DNA from: Monodelphis domestica
Taxonomy: Eukaryota; Chordata; Mammalia; Didelphimorphia; Didelphidae
Length of the DNA: 64,000 bases
Direction of reading: 5' to 3'
Assembly: GCF_027887165.1 (NCBI RefSeq)
Contig: NC_077235.1
Coordinates: 17,383,383-17,447,382, forward strand
The notes beneath the pieces are model-generated. The model did not search any database. It saw only the letters and a list, made by a program, of their open reading frames with translations, and had not been told where the DNA came from. Shown here piece by piece: positions 1 through 10,000 of the stretch. The position numbers were made by a program, and so were the translations under genes. Within the stretch, counting starts at the first letter, position 1, and each line of letters opens with the position of its first letter.

Positions 1-480
1 ATTCTCCAAGTATCCAGGGGCACAAACTAGAAATCAGGGTATCACTTTTAAAATCTTCTGTTCTCTGTCCTCTCTGGACTCAGTCCTACAAAGACGAGAA
101 CCACACATCTCTTCATTTTATAAGGAAAAAAGAATAGTTCTTTTCTTGAAAGCCCTTTTGCCAAATCTTTCTGTCATAGCAAGTATCTATAAAGAATTTC
201 TCCAATAAACCAGAACCACTTTCTGAAGGCAGCAGTGTAGCATAAGGCTGTCTGTCCCTTCTTCCCACTCAACTTGACTAGTAGTCAAGTTGCATGTAAA
301 ATGAGAGAGTTGGACTCAATTGCTTGGGAGGTCACTTCCAAATTTAAATCTGTGATCCTATATACAAAACCAAGGGTAAATTTATTTTTTGGTGGGTAGA
401 GGAGAAGCACTAACAGAAGAGAGGGTTGTGAAAAGTTACATCACTGAAGAAAAGTGGAGGTCAGCTAAGATGAAAAGGAA
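1..480. other. Gene-free unique or degraded sequence
   Basis: No convincing coding exon is visible here. Around 300-360 the text runs through the 'ttggactcaattgc...aggtcacttcca' pattern typical of the tail of MIR-type SINEs, so at least part is an eroded ancient SINE. The rest is unassigned AT-rich intergenic DNA. Confidence 0.5.
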
Positions 481-660
481 CGTCATTCCAGAAACAGGGG
501 ACTGGAAATAGAATGTCTTACGTGAAGAACAGCAAGAAGGCCAATCTTACTAGACCACTGGCTGAGTGAAGAACAATGTGGAATAAGGCTGGAATCATAG
601 GTTAGAATCAGCTTATGAAGGCTTTTAATGCCAACAGAAACAAAAGAACTTGGAACTAGT
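480..660. repeat. Old L2-like LINE tail fragment
   Basis: The phrase order (agcaagaaggccaatctta..., gctgagtgaagaacaatgtgg, gaaggcttttaatgcc) matches the common mammalian repeat text usually assigned to L2 3' regions. The short minus-strand open frame across it is a chance product. Family assignment is by recognition only. Confidence 0.45.
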
Positions 661-1924
661 AGCAATCAGCAGCCACAAGCAGTGAAATTTTGTAGTCAAA
701 TTATACTTTAGGGAAATCACTGGCTAAAACTTTACAAAGCACTTTTCCCACACGTGTCAAGACAAGAATGGGTGGCTACTTAGTAGCCTGTTATTTCCTT
801 GAGAAAATATTTTGTAATGAAAAAAGATTCAAATGTAAGAAACCTCCCTCAAGATGCAAGCATGGGATCAGCCAACTTCTCTGTGGAAGTTACCTGAAGC
901 ATGTACAGAAAACTATTTCGGCTGAGAAGTTCCTTGATTCTGATAATGACCAGGGCAAGGCTGAAAAGTAATAATACGGACCATTTAGGACTCCTCCCCA
1001 AAGCATCCTGCTACAAAATAAAATGAGGATTGGGAGTAACCTGAGTAGTAACTGAAGCTATGGAGAGGGACTCAATTCCATCTCCTGGTAAGTTTTACCC
1101 TCTTGGACGCCCCATGTCTCTGGGTTCCCAAAGCCTAGACGTTCAAATAAAGAGCCCAATGAAAAGTACGGGAGATGACAATCTCCCAGAATCTTTGCCT
1201 TTAACCCATATTCACTAAGTGCCAAATGGCTGTATAATCTGCTTATGTGGCTTTGAATTGGGTAGAGAGAGAGACAGTTACACAGGTCTATTGTTAAGGT
1301 CACAGTTTGATTAGAGAGACAACTGCTGAAACCTCGGAGAATCTGGAAATAGCAGTGGCTTGAGGAACCTGGCGAACATATCTTTTGGAAAGGTGGATGC
1401 CTTGCAGGACTCCACTGCTCTAATTAATATTTTAATAGATCCTACAAAGTCCTAAATCTCTCATGTATTTGGAGGGGTCCAAATGGAAGGAGAAAAGATC
1501 TCACTTTTCATCAGACTAGTGCAAATAGTCTCAGGATCAGAGTTCGTATCCTTGGTAGATTTCCAAAAAGACTTTCTGTTTATGATGGTCACGTGATGAA
1601 CAGTGAGGAAATAATTTCTTCCAATTATGTGGATTGCCCAGTAGGAGGCTAACAGAATAAGTGAGGGAAAGAGTGCCAGGTATTAGCTTTAATAGAGTCT
1701 CTGTGCCCTAAATTATACTTTATTAGAGGGAGATAGTCTCAACATTGTGGTGAAGTGGATGCAAGTGACATGAAGCACCTAATATTTTTATTATAGTGAA
1801 AAGAGTGTGTTGTTTCCTTCTCAGTATAAGCTGTAGGTATAACAAAGTATTTGTTTTCTTAGACTGAGGTATCGAATATAGCAATCAGTATTCATGATGA
1901 CATACATATATGCTATCCGACACA
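661..1924. other. Gene-free stretch, nothing recognised
   Basis: Moderately AT-rich sequence with only short chance open frames (under about 85 codons, no domain or splice context). I see no repeat family I can name with confidence. Confidence 0.5.
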
Positions 1925-2070
1925 ACAAAATGATCATTTGTTAAAGCCTTCTATGTGCAAGGCTCTTTGATAAGCACTGTGGATACAAAGGCAAAAAAAA
2001 AAAAAAAACAAAACAAAAAACCCAGTCCTGCCCGCAGGAAGCTTACATTCTAAGGAATGAAAGCATGCCT
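1925..2070 (+). repeat. L2-type LINE 3' end fragment with internal A-run
   Basis: The order 'ctatgtgcaaggctc...gataagcactgtggatacaaagg...cagtcctgcccgcaggaagcttacattcta' is the widespread L2-related 3' text. A run of A residues at 1996-2011, followed by A/C-rich sequence, interrupts it, probably a slippage expansion. Confidence 0.6.
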
Positions 2071-2354
2071 AAGGCTGGATGAAAGTAAGCTAAAAAATAC
2101 ACCTGAAAACATGGAGAATGTGCTACACTTTTTTCAAAGCCATAATATTTGAGTTTCTCTAAGGTTAGCATTCTCCCCAAAGTCCATTCAAATCCACAGA
2201 CCTGAAGGAAACCAAGAAAACTAGGGCATAGAGGAGAAAGGGCAGAGAGGGGAAAGATTAATAAAGATGCACAGAGTCACGAAAAGGAGGGCCTTATCAA
2301 AATAATGAGAAGACGACCAGGGCCACTGGGTTGTAAAGTGTAAGACCAGGGGAA

Positions 2355-2612
2355 GAAAATAATAATAGCCAACATTCATAAAGTGCCAGGTACTGTGCTA
2401 AGAAGCTTTACAATTATTCTCATTTGATCCTCACAACAGCTCTGTGAAATAGGTGCTCTAATTACTCCCATTTTCCAGTTTAGAAAATTGAGGCAAAGAG
2501 GTTAAATGACTTTCCCAGGACCACCCAACAAATAACTGTATCTAAGGTTAAATTTGAACCACTGACTTCATGTCTGGGGCTTTATATACTGTGCCACCTA
2601 GCTGTCCCAGGT
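2355..2612 (+). repeat. MIR/Ther1-like SINE
   Basis: The text shows the classic order: 'gccaggtactgtgctaagaagctttaca', 'ctcatttgatcctcacaacagctctgtgaaataggt', 'cccattttccagtttagaaaattgaggcaaag', 'tgccacctagctgtccc'. This is an ancient mammal-wide SINE/LINE-tail composite, here close to full length. Confidence 0.7.
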
Positions 2613-3328
2613 ACGAAAAGGACAGATTCCAAAAGGCTTTAAAAGGCTGAGTGGCATGGGGATCTGGGGTGTGTGTGTGACATGGTCAAACTTATATTTA
2701 AAGAATTAGAACTTGAACAATTAATTACCTTAAACGAAGAAAGCTGAAGGCCAATCATACTGTTCACATTTCTCAATGCATGTTCAGGATTGATCGTTCT
2801 GATCTCAAATCTGTATCAGATACTAGAGACTTAGGAGGAAATTAGCTTTAGGAGTACCCTGGAGGTTCAGTTATAAAAAAAGTTCTGGATGGTAAATCAT
2901 TAGCCACTGAAATGGGTTAAAGTTATAGGCTCTTTGCTGGTGATCTGTAAAATCATTTTAAGCTATCCTTTGAGGCACTCAACTCTAGAGAAAATTCTTT
3001 TTCCTGTAAATTTATGCATCATGGCCATTGTAACTTAGCAACTCTACAAATATCGTTGGGGTCTTTGCACTGCAGACCATTGTAGCATTATTATTTCCCA
3101 GCTTTCAACCCATTCTTCTAGCAACACACAAACCGTAGATGTCTGGTCCATAAAGATACCATGGTAAAAATGTCTTTTGCTACATATTGAAAGTAGAAAG
3201 CACCAGCTTGGCTATGCCCCTTGAGTTAAACATACAGAATATACCCAACGGACATTTAAAATCGTTCTGGACGGGTCTAAAATAGACCTACAAATACTCA
3301 GAACAGATATGGAATATGTTCCTACACG

Positions 3329-3330
<2 letters not shown>

Positions 3331-3359
<29 letters not shown>
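3331..3359. repeat. (CTGT)n microsatellite
   Basis: About seven copies of a GTCT/CTGT tetramer. It generates the low-complexity ends of short open frames on both strands, which I do not regard as genes. Confidence 0.9.
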
Positions 3360-3731
3360 AGTATGGCCTCCAAGAGGACAAGGGTGGCCTTCATATAGGC
3401 TAAGTGATGACACAAAAGGATGGCAAGACAAAGAGTTTAAACTCAAACCTGCCAAAGATGAAGAGAGAATATTCAACACCGAGCCTGGCCTCCTCAAGCT
3501 TGAGAATCAATATCCATCATTGATCAAGAAAACTGGAACTTTTCCTCATTTCATAGCCGGGGAGGAGGATCTAATTTTGTTCAGCTTAGATGAAACACAC
3601 TTTAGAGATTTCAGACCCTCTGACACAATCTTATCTGGCAAAACTTAAGACATATATGGACAGTGGTAGTTCTATCCACCCTAATGCTGTGATGAAGGAA
3701 AAGTCAGAATATTTGAATTCTTCCCATGAGT

Positions 3732-3914
3732 ATTCTTTTTTATAAAAATCCTTACCTTCTCTCTTGGAATCAATACTGTGTTTGGCTCCAAGGCAGTGGG
3801 TGTTAAGTGACTTGCCCAGGGTCACACAGCAGGGAAGTGTCTGAGGTAAGATTTGAACCCAGGACCTCCCATCTCTAAGCCTGGATCTCAATCCACTGAA
3901 CTACCCAGCTGCCC
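3732..3914 (-). mobile_element. Marsupial CORE-SINE with target-site duplication
   Basis: Minus-strand copy of the window's main SINE: its A-rich tail lies at the left (tttttataaaaatccttacc) and its head at the right (ctacccagctgcccc). The central 'acttgcccagggtcacacag' is the complement of the MIR-like core. It is flanked by a perfect 9-bp duplication CCCATGAGT at 3723-3731 and 3915-3923, so the element boundaries are reliable. Confidence 0.9.
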
Positions 3915-3923
3915 CCCATGAGT

Positions 3924-4650
3924 TTTCCATTTTTAATGAGTGGTCTAAATTAAAGCAGTTGTCTACTTTGTCCCATCCACTATTCTGTGCATTTTATTTG
4001 TAAAACTTGTAGTTCTAGAATTCTGTGACCTACTTTCATTAAAATTTTATTTAACTACCTGCTATGAAACATAAGGCCCTGTTATCAAGCAGGTCCCCCA
4101 CCTGCTAAAACACAGGACAAATCAAATTGGTGGAAAAGAAGGCCTACATAAAGAAGTGACATGAGTTATTTGAATATTTTGAGCTCTTGGTCTTAACTTG
4201 GAAGATAATGTGATTCAGAGGAGAAAAGCATGACAAGTCATGAATGCTAACGCACATAACCACTGTTATGTGGATCTTTCACAAGAATGTAAAACATCTG
4301 AATAAGCTGAAGCTTCTTCCTGGTCATCCTTGTGCTACGGCACAAGACCTTTCTGAATGACAATTGCCTAGCAAAAAAAAAGACATTATAGCAAGGTTTT
4401 CCCAAGGATAGATGGAATGAAATTTCTCTAGAGCACATAAATCTTTTTGAAGAAGAGGAAAGAAAGAAAACTTATAATTCCAAATTGAAAAAGAATACTG
4501 AAAGTAAATAACAAATTTTCTTATAAAATGTTAATTAGGGACTTCGTTTATAGTTCTGTACATATAAATATTTGCCATAAATCAATTTGACATGAAAGTT
4601 TCCATAAGATTGAGGATTTTTAAAAAAACATAGTAGGAAATCAAGAAATA
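3924..4650. other. Gene-free stretch, nothing recognised
   Basis: AT-rich sequence between two SINE insertions. No splice-bounded open frame or named repeat seen. Confidence 0.5.
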
Positions 4651-4656
4651 AAGAGT

Positions 4657-4855
4657 TGGGGGCAGGTGCATAGCTCAGTGGATTGAGACCCAGAGATAGG
4701 AGGTCTTGGGTTCAAATGTGGCTTCAGACACTTCCCAGCTGTGTGACCCTGGGCAAGTCACTCGACCCCCATTGCCTAGCCCTTACCACTCTTCTGCCTC
4801 AGAACCAAGACATAGTATTGATTCTAAGACAAAAAGTAAGGTTTTTAAAAAAAAA
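4657..4855 (+). mobile_element. Marsupial CORE-SINE
   Basis: Plus-strand copy with tRNA-like head (gcatagctcagtggattgag; box-B-like 'ggttcaaat'), core 'gctgtgtgaccctgggcaagtcac', and tail '...taaggtttttaaaaaaaaag'. A-rich flanks on both sides (aagaaataaag / aagaaagaaag) are a likely imperfect target-site duplication. Confidence 0.88.
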
Positions 4856-5057
4856 GAAAGAAAGGGTCAATAATTGTAGGTGGTTTGGTCACCATTGTAA
4901 AGAATGGCACACTACAACAATGTACTCATGATTACCTTTCAAGAAAGGCAAAGTCAGAAGAGACCTCAGAAGCTATCTTGTCTAATCTAATCACTGAATT
5001 TGGATCCCCTCTTTAATATTTTCAGCAAATGGTTATCCAGCCTTTGAATGATAACTT

Positions 5058-5530
5058 CTTTTTTTTAATTTATTTCTAATTAATTTAGAATATTTTTTCA
5101 TGGTTACATGATTCATGTTTTTCCCCTCCCTTCCTCTCTCCCCCTCCCAGAGCTGACAAGCGATTCCATTGAGTTATATACATATCATTGTTTGAAACCT
5201 ATTTCCATTTTATTAATATTTGCAATAGAGTGATCATTTACAGTCTACATCCCCAATCATTTCCCCACTGAACCATGTGATCAATCATATGTTTTTCTTC
5301 TGCCTTTCTGCTCCCACAGTTCTTTCTCTGGATGCGGATAGTGTTCTTTCTCGTAAGTGCTTCAGAATTGTCCTGGATCACTGCATTGCTACTGGTAGAG
5401 ACGTCCATTACAATCAACTGTACCACAGTGTATCCGTCTCTGTGTACAATGTTCTCTTGGTTCTGCTCCTCTCACTCTGCATCCATTCCTGGAGGTCTTT
5501 CCAGTTCCCATGAAATTCCTCCACTTCATC
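5058..5530 (-). mobile_element. 5'-truncated L1 3' end with 13-bp TSD
   Basis: Minus-oriented L1 3' end: a T-run at the left edge is the complement of the poly(A) tail, followed by the family's 3' UTR text (ttagaatatttttcatggttacatgattcatg, cctatttccattttattaatatttgcaatagagtgatcattta). It is bounded by the perfect duplication TGAATGATAACTT at 5045-5057 and 5531-5543. The target sequence resumes exactly afterwards, showing a single clean retrotransposition event. Confidence 0.92.
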
Positions 5531-6589
5531 TGAATGATAACTTGTAATGAAGGAAATCCCACTACTTCTAAAGGTGGTTCATTCCACCTTTAGATACCTC
5601 AAATTGTGGGAAACTTTTCTTTTTATCATTTTAAAATTTGCTTCTCTAGAAGCTTCTTCAAATTTTGCCCTAGAGAAGATTGCTCTTAGAGACCACAGAA
5701 AGTTTGCAGTCCCCTGGATTAAGCTACTGCCAACAGCTTTGGGAGAAAAATAGTAGTATAAGCAATGGAAGACTAGATATTGGAGGAAGCGGCTCAGGAT
5801 CCTATAAGGCACCAACATTCCCTCCCGAAGTATGCTAAGCCATGCTTTAATATAAAGTATCGATTCAGAAAGTATGGAAGAATAAGCAAATAAAATAAGG
5901 CATTCAAGCTAGAGTTATGGAACCAGGGCTGAAAAAACAGAAACAAACTCTACAACATCCCGGAGGAGGAAAGTCTCAAATAACAACACTGCTTGACCAT
6001 GAAGTCAGCTAGAATTCTTAGAAGAAATGGAGGAAGAATGAAAAAGTCATATGATAAGTCAAATAAGAAGTTTGTAAGAAAAAAAATTAGAGAAGAAAGG
6101 AGGGTTAGAGGACAAATGAAAAGAAGAGTAATTGCTTAAAGAAAGACAAAACCATATGCAAGTGTAAGACTTAAAATCAGAATGGACAAAGTAGATATTT
6201 ATACTCCAGAAGACAACATGAAATATTAAAACAAAGAAAAGTATGGGAAAATACAAGAAAATACGAGTTACCTTGTATCCAAAACAATTGCAACAAAAAA
6301 CCCCAAAACAAATCCAAAAACTTTTCAACCAGTCAACCCTTTCCCCCCCTTTAGGGGAAAAAACCACTAACAATCAGTCAACTACCTAAAAGCCATGACC
6401 AAAAAAAGACCCTGAATGCCACATTTCAAAAATCTTAAATGCAAACATCTGAGCCTTGCTATAACTAGAGAACAATGTGAAAAGTTAAAGAATGTACCAG
6501 CCACCCCCTAAAGAAAATACAACATTCTGGACTTTTGTTTTTCCTAATCAAAAACATAGTTACCTCTACATAAGCAACTAAGTGGCAGA

Positions 6590-6790
6590 GGGACTAGAAT
6601 GCTAAGCTGAAAGTCAAGAACTGAGTTCCAATCCAGTTTTGAAAACTTAAGTATGTATGTGACCTCTGGGCAAATTGCTTAAACTCTTTGTGCCTTAGTT
6701 CCTTCAGCTGTAAAATGGGTATAAGCTCCTTCACAGGGCTGCTTTGAGGATCTAATGAGATAATATTTATAAAGCCCAGCAAATAAATAT
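6590..6790 (+). repeat. MIR SINE
   Basis: Ordered MIR text: 'tgtgacctctgggcaaattgcttaa', 'tgccttagttccttcagctgtaaaatgggta', 'tgaggatctaatgagataatatttataaagc'. Ancient, diverged copy. Confidence 0.7.
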
Positions 6791-7010
6791 TTATTCCCTT
6801 CTTCCCCGTAACTCAAGTGCCTAATATCAAAATACAATTTATTTTTATTTTAATTGTTTGGCAATATATTTGTCCATGGGTATCTGTCTACAAGAGCCAG
6901 AGGATGTTTTTCTCATGAGGCTTCTTAAATATTGTTCAGGCCAATCCTACAGGGCTTTCTGTTTAGCTCCTCTCTGCACTCTCCCCTGCAGAAAGGCATG
7001 TGTGCTTGCT

Positions 7011-7045
<35 letters not shown>

Positions 7046-7058
7046 CCCATATATGTGT

Positions 7059-7090
<32 letters not shown>
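7011..7090. repeat. Adjacent (CT)n and (AC)n microsatellites
   Basis: A CT dinucleotide run at about 7013-7042 followed by an AC run at about 7061-7090. These create several spurious overlapping open frames with Ser/Leu and Thr/His repeats. Confidence 0.9.
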
Positions 7091-7092
<2 letters not shown>

Positions 7093-7424
7093 CACACGCA
7101 CATAGACATACACATAGATAAATGTAAACATAAATATTTTAATTTTGCCCCAACATCACATGCAAAAACAATCTTTGAACATTTTTCTCAGCATTCCCTC
7201 CCTCCCTCCCTCCTTTCACAACGGCTTTGTCACACTTTAAAAAATGAATCTAATCACAATGCCACTGCAAAAACCAACATTCTGGTTCAAGGCTTAAAGA
7301 GCAATAAGTGTTTGTGTACTGGGAAATGCAATTAAATCCAACTTTATTAATTAAATAATTAAGTTACTCACCCCTCCCCCCTCTCCAATATTACTAGGCC
7401 AAGACATCAAGAGTTCTCTGCTTA

Positions 7425-7645
7425 TAGTAAGAGCTCAACAGTCACCATGACAACCAATCTACTCTCCATTCTCTGTGAGCAATAAAAGTTCAGCAGTTAC
7501 CATGGCAGCCATCTTCCCAATTTCCTGGAAACAAGAAGAGTCTTATAGTTGCCATGGTACCCAATCAGCTGGCAAATTGACGTAATTCAAACTGCAATGT
7601 ACTGCGACAGCCATTTTCACCCAGGCTGAGTCTCTTATTGGCCAA
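7425..7645. promoter_or_regulatory. Promoter-like block: three X-boxes, CCAAT boxes, CRE-like site
   Basis: Three RFX-type X-boxes (consensus GTNRCC-AT-GGYAAC) occur in line: GTCACCATGACAAC at 7441-7454 (full match), GTTACCATGGCAGC at 7496-7509 (one mismatch) and GTTGCCATGGTACC at 7548-7561 (one mismatch). Spacing is 55 and 52 bp. CCAAT motifs lie right after each (7454-7458, 7517-7521, 7561-7565), an inverted ATTGG at 7637-7641, and a CRE-like TGACGTAA at 7578-7585. X-box plus CCAAT plus CRE is the arrangement of RFX/CREB-driven promoters, as in MHC class II and ciliary or testis genes. Which transcript it drives is not visible; a plus-strand gene ending near 8.93 kb is one candidate. Confidence 0.55.
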
Positions 7646-7925
7646 GTAGAGCCCCCGCCCCACCCTCAACAAACCCTTCTTAAAGGGCCACTGTATTTCA
7701 CCAGCCTGATGCATATACCCTCCAGGGCCCACTCTGTTCTGTCCCCTTTAAATTTCACTTGCCCTTCTCTTTCCCCCTACCAGAAAGAAACAGCTAACAA
7801 AAATGGCAGGGCCATTTGTTATCTATCTTAAAGCCATTGCGCACTATATTCAAGTACCCGGACAGCCACTCCATATATGGAAATGCTTAGAGTAATCTAT
7901 ACATATATCTATATATCTCTCTCTC

Positions 7926-7930
<5 letters not shown>

Positions 7931-7962
<32 letters not shown>
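7931..7962. repeat. (GT)n microsatellite
   Basis: About sixteen GT dinucleotides, preceded by AT/CT-rich simple sequence from about 7895. Confidence 0.9.
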
Positions 7963-7964
<2 letters not shown>

Positions 7965-8289
7965 ATACAGATACCTAGGGGTGTCATTCACCATTGTTCC
8001 CAAATGCCCCCCACTTTTCTACTTCCACACCTCGGCTCATGCCAATCCCTGTGCCCAGAATAGCTATTTTCCTTCTGCCACCGTCAAAGGCTTCTTAAAT
8101 CGCTGCTTTTCTCTGTGAAGCTCTCTCCCCTGTTACTTCTCACCAATACCAAATGATGCTGAGCATAAGAAAAACTCAGGTGGAAGGGCCCCAGCTCGCT
8201 GGCCATTTGATTGGTCTGTGACCTGAACAAGAGCCCTCCACAAAAATCCAAGTTGCTTGACTATCTCTAATGAGGCTACTACTACAAAG

Positions 8290-8935
8290 GCAAAACAGTC
8301 TATCGGGGGGAATCTCCCATAGGGTCCCCGAGGCCCTGGATAAGTTGGATAAGTTGGCCTGGCCGCAGGGAAAGATGTGAATTTCTCCATCCGGGAGCTG
8401 GGTAAAAAAGAGCAGGAGCCAGGTAAGGTAAGCCAAGGTGGGAGCACTCCATACCTGCCCCTCCTCTGCTTTGAAAGACATGACTAAGGTGACGTGATTC
8501 AGCCTGATGATGCAAGTAACTGAAATGGAACAGTACCTATCCCTGCTCACATGTGAGTGGTGGTGGGAGTGACTAGGTTCTGTTTACCGAGGAGCCTGAT
8601 TTTGTTTTTCTTACTCTTTGGGGGATGGGGCTTATGGAGATCTGATGCTCTACTGAACTGAAATCTCTGTGGCATTTCTTTGCCTCTTTAAGAGACCCAG
8701 TTGACTTGGCAGGCAAAGGGATCCCACACACTGAGTTAGCTTCTCCGGCCCATTTTCTCCACACTCTGGCAGTCCTCTTCATCTCCCTCTTCCTACAATG
8801 GAACCTTAGACTTTGCCCCAAGGATACCAGGCTACAATACATGACGTGGCTGCCTGATGGATATGTTATCAGGGGCTCCCTCTTCTTCCCAAGATATCTA
8901 CCCCCTCCCTCTGCCTCTAGGGCTCCCAATAAACC
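8290..8935 (+). pseudogene. Possible relic of a further paralogous plus-strand gene (unit A)
   Basis: Strong splice donors occur at 8423 (CCAG/gtaaggt) and 8553 (CTCACAT/gtgagt). The sequence after the second donor (8590-8720) resembles the intron of gene B after its own donor (11145-11300), sharing 'tctgatgct...actga.ctgaa.tct' and 'ctttgcctcttaaa..gac'-like text. A poly(A) signal AATAAA at 8928-8933 parallels the one ending gene B. The frame corresponding to gene B's exon carries a stop, so if this is a paralogue it is probably dead or differently spliced. No convincing upstream coding exon was found. Confidence 0.35.
8928..8933 (+). terminator. Plus-strand poly(A) signal AATAAA
   Basis: Canonical hexamer in 'ggctcccAATAAAccacac', only 36 bp from the opposing minus-strand signal at 8969-8974. 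The two would overlap tail to tail. A matching pair exists at 14125-14130 and 14162-14167. Confidence 0.5.
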
Positions 8936-8968
8936 ACACAATCCAAGACAGGTTCTTCCTCTAGCCAT

Positions 8969-8974
8969 TTTATT
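8969..8974 (-). terminator. Poly(A) signal of the Ly6 gene
   Basis: TTTATT on the plus strand is AATAAA for the minus-strand gene, 88 bp past its stop codon. The 3' UTR is therefore about 100 bases long. A short compact 3' UTR agrees with a single-coding-exon gene. Confidence 0.7.
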
Positions 8975-9061
8975 AATGCACTTCACATGAGGAAGGGATA
9001 TTAGGAGGGGGAAAGATGGCACCTGGCTAGAGTAAGGAAGGAATTCATCTCTTCATCATGC

Positions 9062-9466
9062 TCAGAACAGGAACAGAAACACCACCATGAAGACAGCCTT
9101 GGTAGATAGCTTGGTAGCTGTATCAGTGGGAAAACTGTTTTGAAACTGAATGTCCTTGTTGCACAGTTCTGCATGACAGCAGAAAGCAATCAGACTGTAG
9201 TTAGTGCCCTCGTACGTGATATGTTGCTCTCGTCCACAGAATCTGGCCTCCATACAGCTCTTGATGATAATTGTTGGGAGGCCAGGGGATGCAGCAAGGC
9301 CAGTGTAGCAGTTATCCTCTTCTGCACAGGTTATCTTGATGTTTGGGCAGTTTCCCATGATGGTGCTGTCACAATAGTAGCAGCACCGAGCCTCAACCCA
9401 GGGGATTAGCAGAAGGAAAAGAGCAATGCCGATTATGAGGTGGTGAAGCCTAGACAGGGGGGCCAT
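9062..9466 (-). CDS. SPACA4/Bouncer-like GPI-anchored Ly6/uPAR protein, 134 aa
   Basis: Small secreted, GPI-anchored three-finger (LU) protein. Residues 1-26 form a signal peptide with a long hydrophobic core. Cysteines at 29, 32, 40, 47, 53, 71, 77, 96, 97 and 102 give the ten-cysteine LU pattern, beginning C-x2-C and ending in the family hallmark CCHAELCN; C28 is an extra cysteine. An N-glycosylation site lies at N89 (NYS). Residues about 122-134 are a hydrophobic tail suited to GPI attachment. The run 'DNCYTG' and the segment 'TYEGTNYSL' before the CC pair closely resemble mammalian SPACA4, the acrosomal relative of the fish egg protein Bouncer; both act in sperm-egg binding. The CDS is one exon, as I recall for SPACA4. 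The ATG has G at +4 but C at -3. Poly(A) signal 88 bp downstream. SPACA4-family membership is an inference from cysteine spacing and these motifs; whether it is the orthologue or a paralogue is open. Confidence 0.85.
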   Translation of the reverse strand: MAPLSRLHHLIIGIALFLLLIPWVEARCCYYCDSTIMGNCPNIKITCAEEDNCYTGLAASPGLPTIIIKSCMEARFCGREQHITYEGTNYSLIAFCCHAELCNKDIQFQNSFPTDTATKLSTKAVFMVVFLFLF

Positions 9467-9954
9467 AGGAACTCACTTCTTCCACTTCAGAGACTTCAAG
9501 CCTTCCAGAATGATCAGCCTTGGGATATCACCAGGTCCCCAAAGTGAAAGATGGTCCTCAGCCTCACACCAACTTTGGCTTCTTGATCGAAATCTTAATC
9601 TCGATAGCTTTTTAAACTGCACACTCGCTTTTACTGTTTGTCCTTTTTCTTATCTTCTTCAGACCCCCAAGGGTCTCTTTCTGACCACTAAAAAGCCTTT
9701 TGGACCCCTGAGACTATAGTCTTCTATTTGGGGACCTGCCAGACACAGGGAAAGGGGAGAACCCCCCCCATCTCCTGCTTTGAGAATTGCCTATCAGTTC
9801 CTCACTGTCTCTTCTGCCTGTGGGAATGAAGAGATGTGAGAGCTGGCCAGCCTTAAATAACATGGAATGTTGTGATCTCACAGAGGTTTACCCTGCGACA
9901 TGTCACAGAGGCCTGTGATGTCAGAGCCTCTATATTAGCTTCGTTCCTGCTGCT
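9467..9954. promoter_or_regulatory. Bidirectional promoter region between the Ly6 gene and gene B
   Basis: About 490 bp separate the Ly6 ATG (minus) from the first non-coding exon of gene B (plus). A CRE-type TGATGTCA lies at 9916-9923 and a TATA-like TATATTA at 9931-9937, placed to drive gene B. The same CRE sits in the corresponding place before gene C (15610-15617). CREM-type activation in spermatids would suit a fertilisation gene; that is inference. Confidence 0.5.
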
Positions 9955-10000
9955 TCCACTCAGTCCTGTACCTGGCTCCTGTGGTGACAGAGGTACACAG
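9955..10000 (+). other. Gene B exon 1 (non-coding), start approximate
   Basis: The stretch downstream of the TATA-like box ends in a strong donor, ACACAG/gtaagtgag, at 10000/10001. Upstream ATGs run quickly into stops (for example ATG TCA GAG CCT CTA TAT TAG), so this exon is read as 5' UTR. A purine-rich intron follows, whose text 'ggactgg.cag.....ggcag.cagg' recurs in the intron of gene C (about 16120-16155). Confidence 0.5.

Noticed and set aside
3316-3648. 110-codon plus-strand open frame
   Set aside because: Starts in the CTGT microsatellite, has no recognisable domain or splice sites, and lies in unconserved-looking intergenic DNA.
4657-4855. tRNA gene suggested by box-A/box-B-like sequence
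   Set aside because: It is the tRNA-derived head of a SINE; the body continues into a CORE region and A-rich tail with no cloverleaf acceptor stem.
7000-7335. Ser/Leu- and Thr/His-repeat open frames
   Set aside because: Produced by the CT and AC microsatellites; no start context or flanking exon signals.
8573-9022. 149-codon minus-strand open frame just downstream of the Ly6 gene
   Set aside because: It overlaps the Ly6 3' UTR and poly(A) signal and reads antisense through the relic of unit A; no domain, signal peptide or splice context.
9140-9409. 89-codon plus-strand open frame across the Ly6 gene
   Set aside because: It is the antisense shadow of the intact minus-strand CDS; cysteine pattern and GPI features belong to the other strand.
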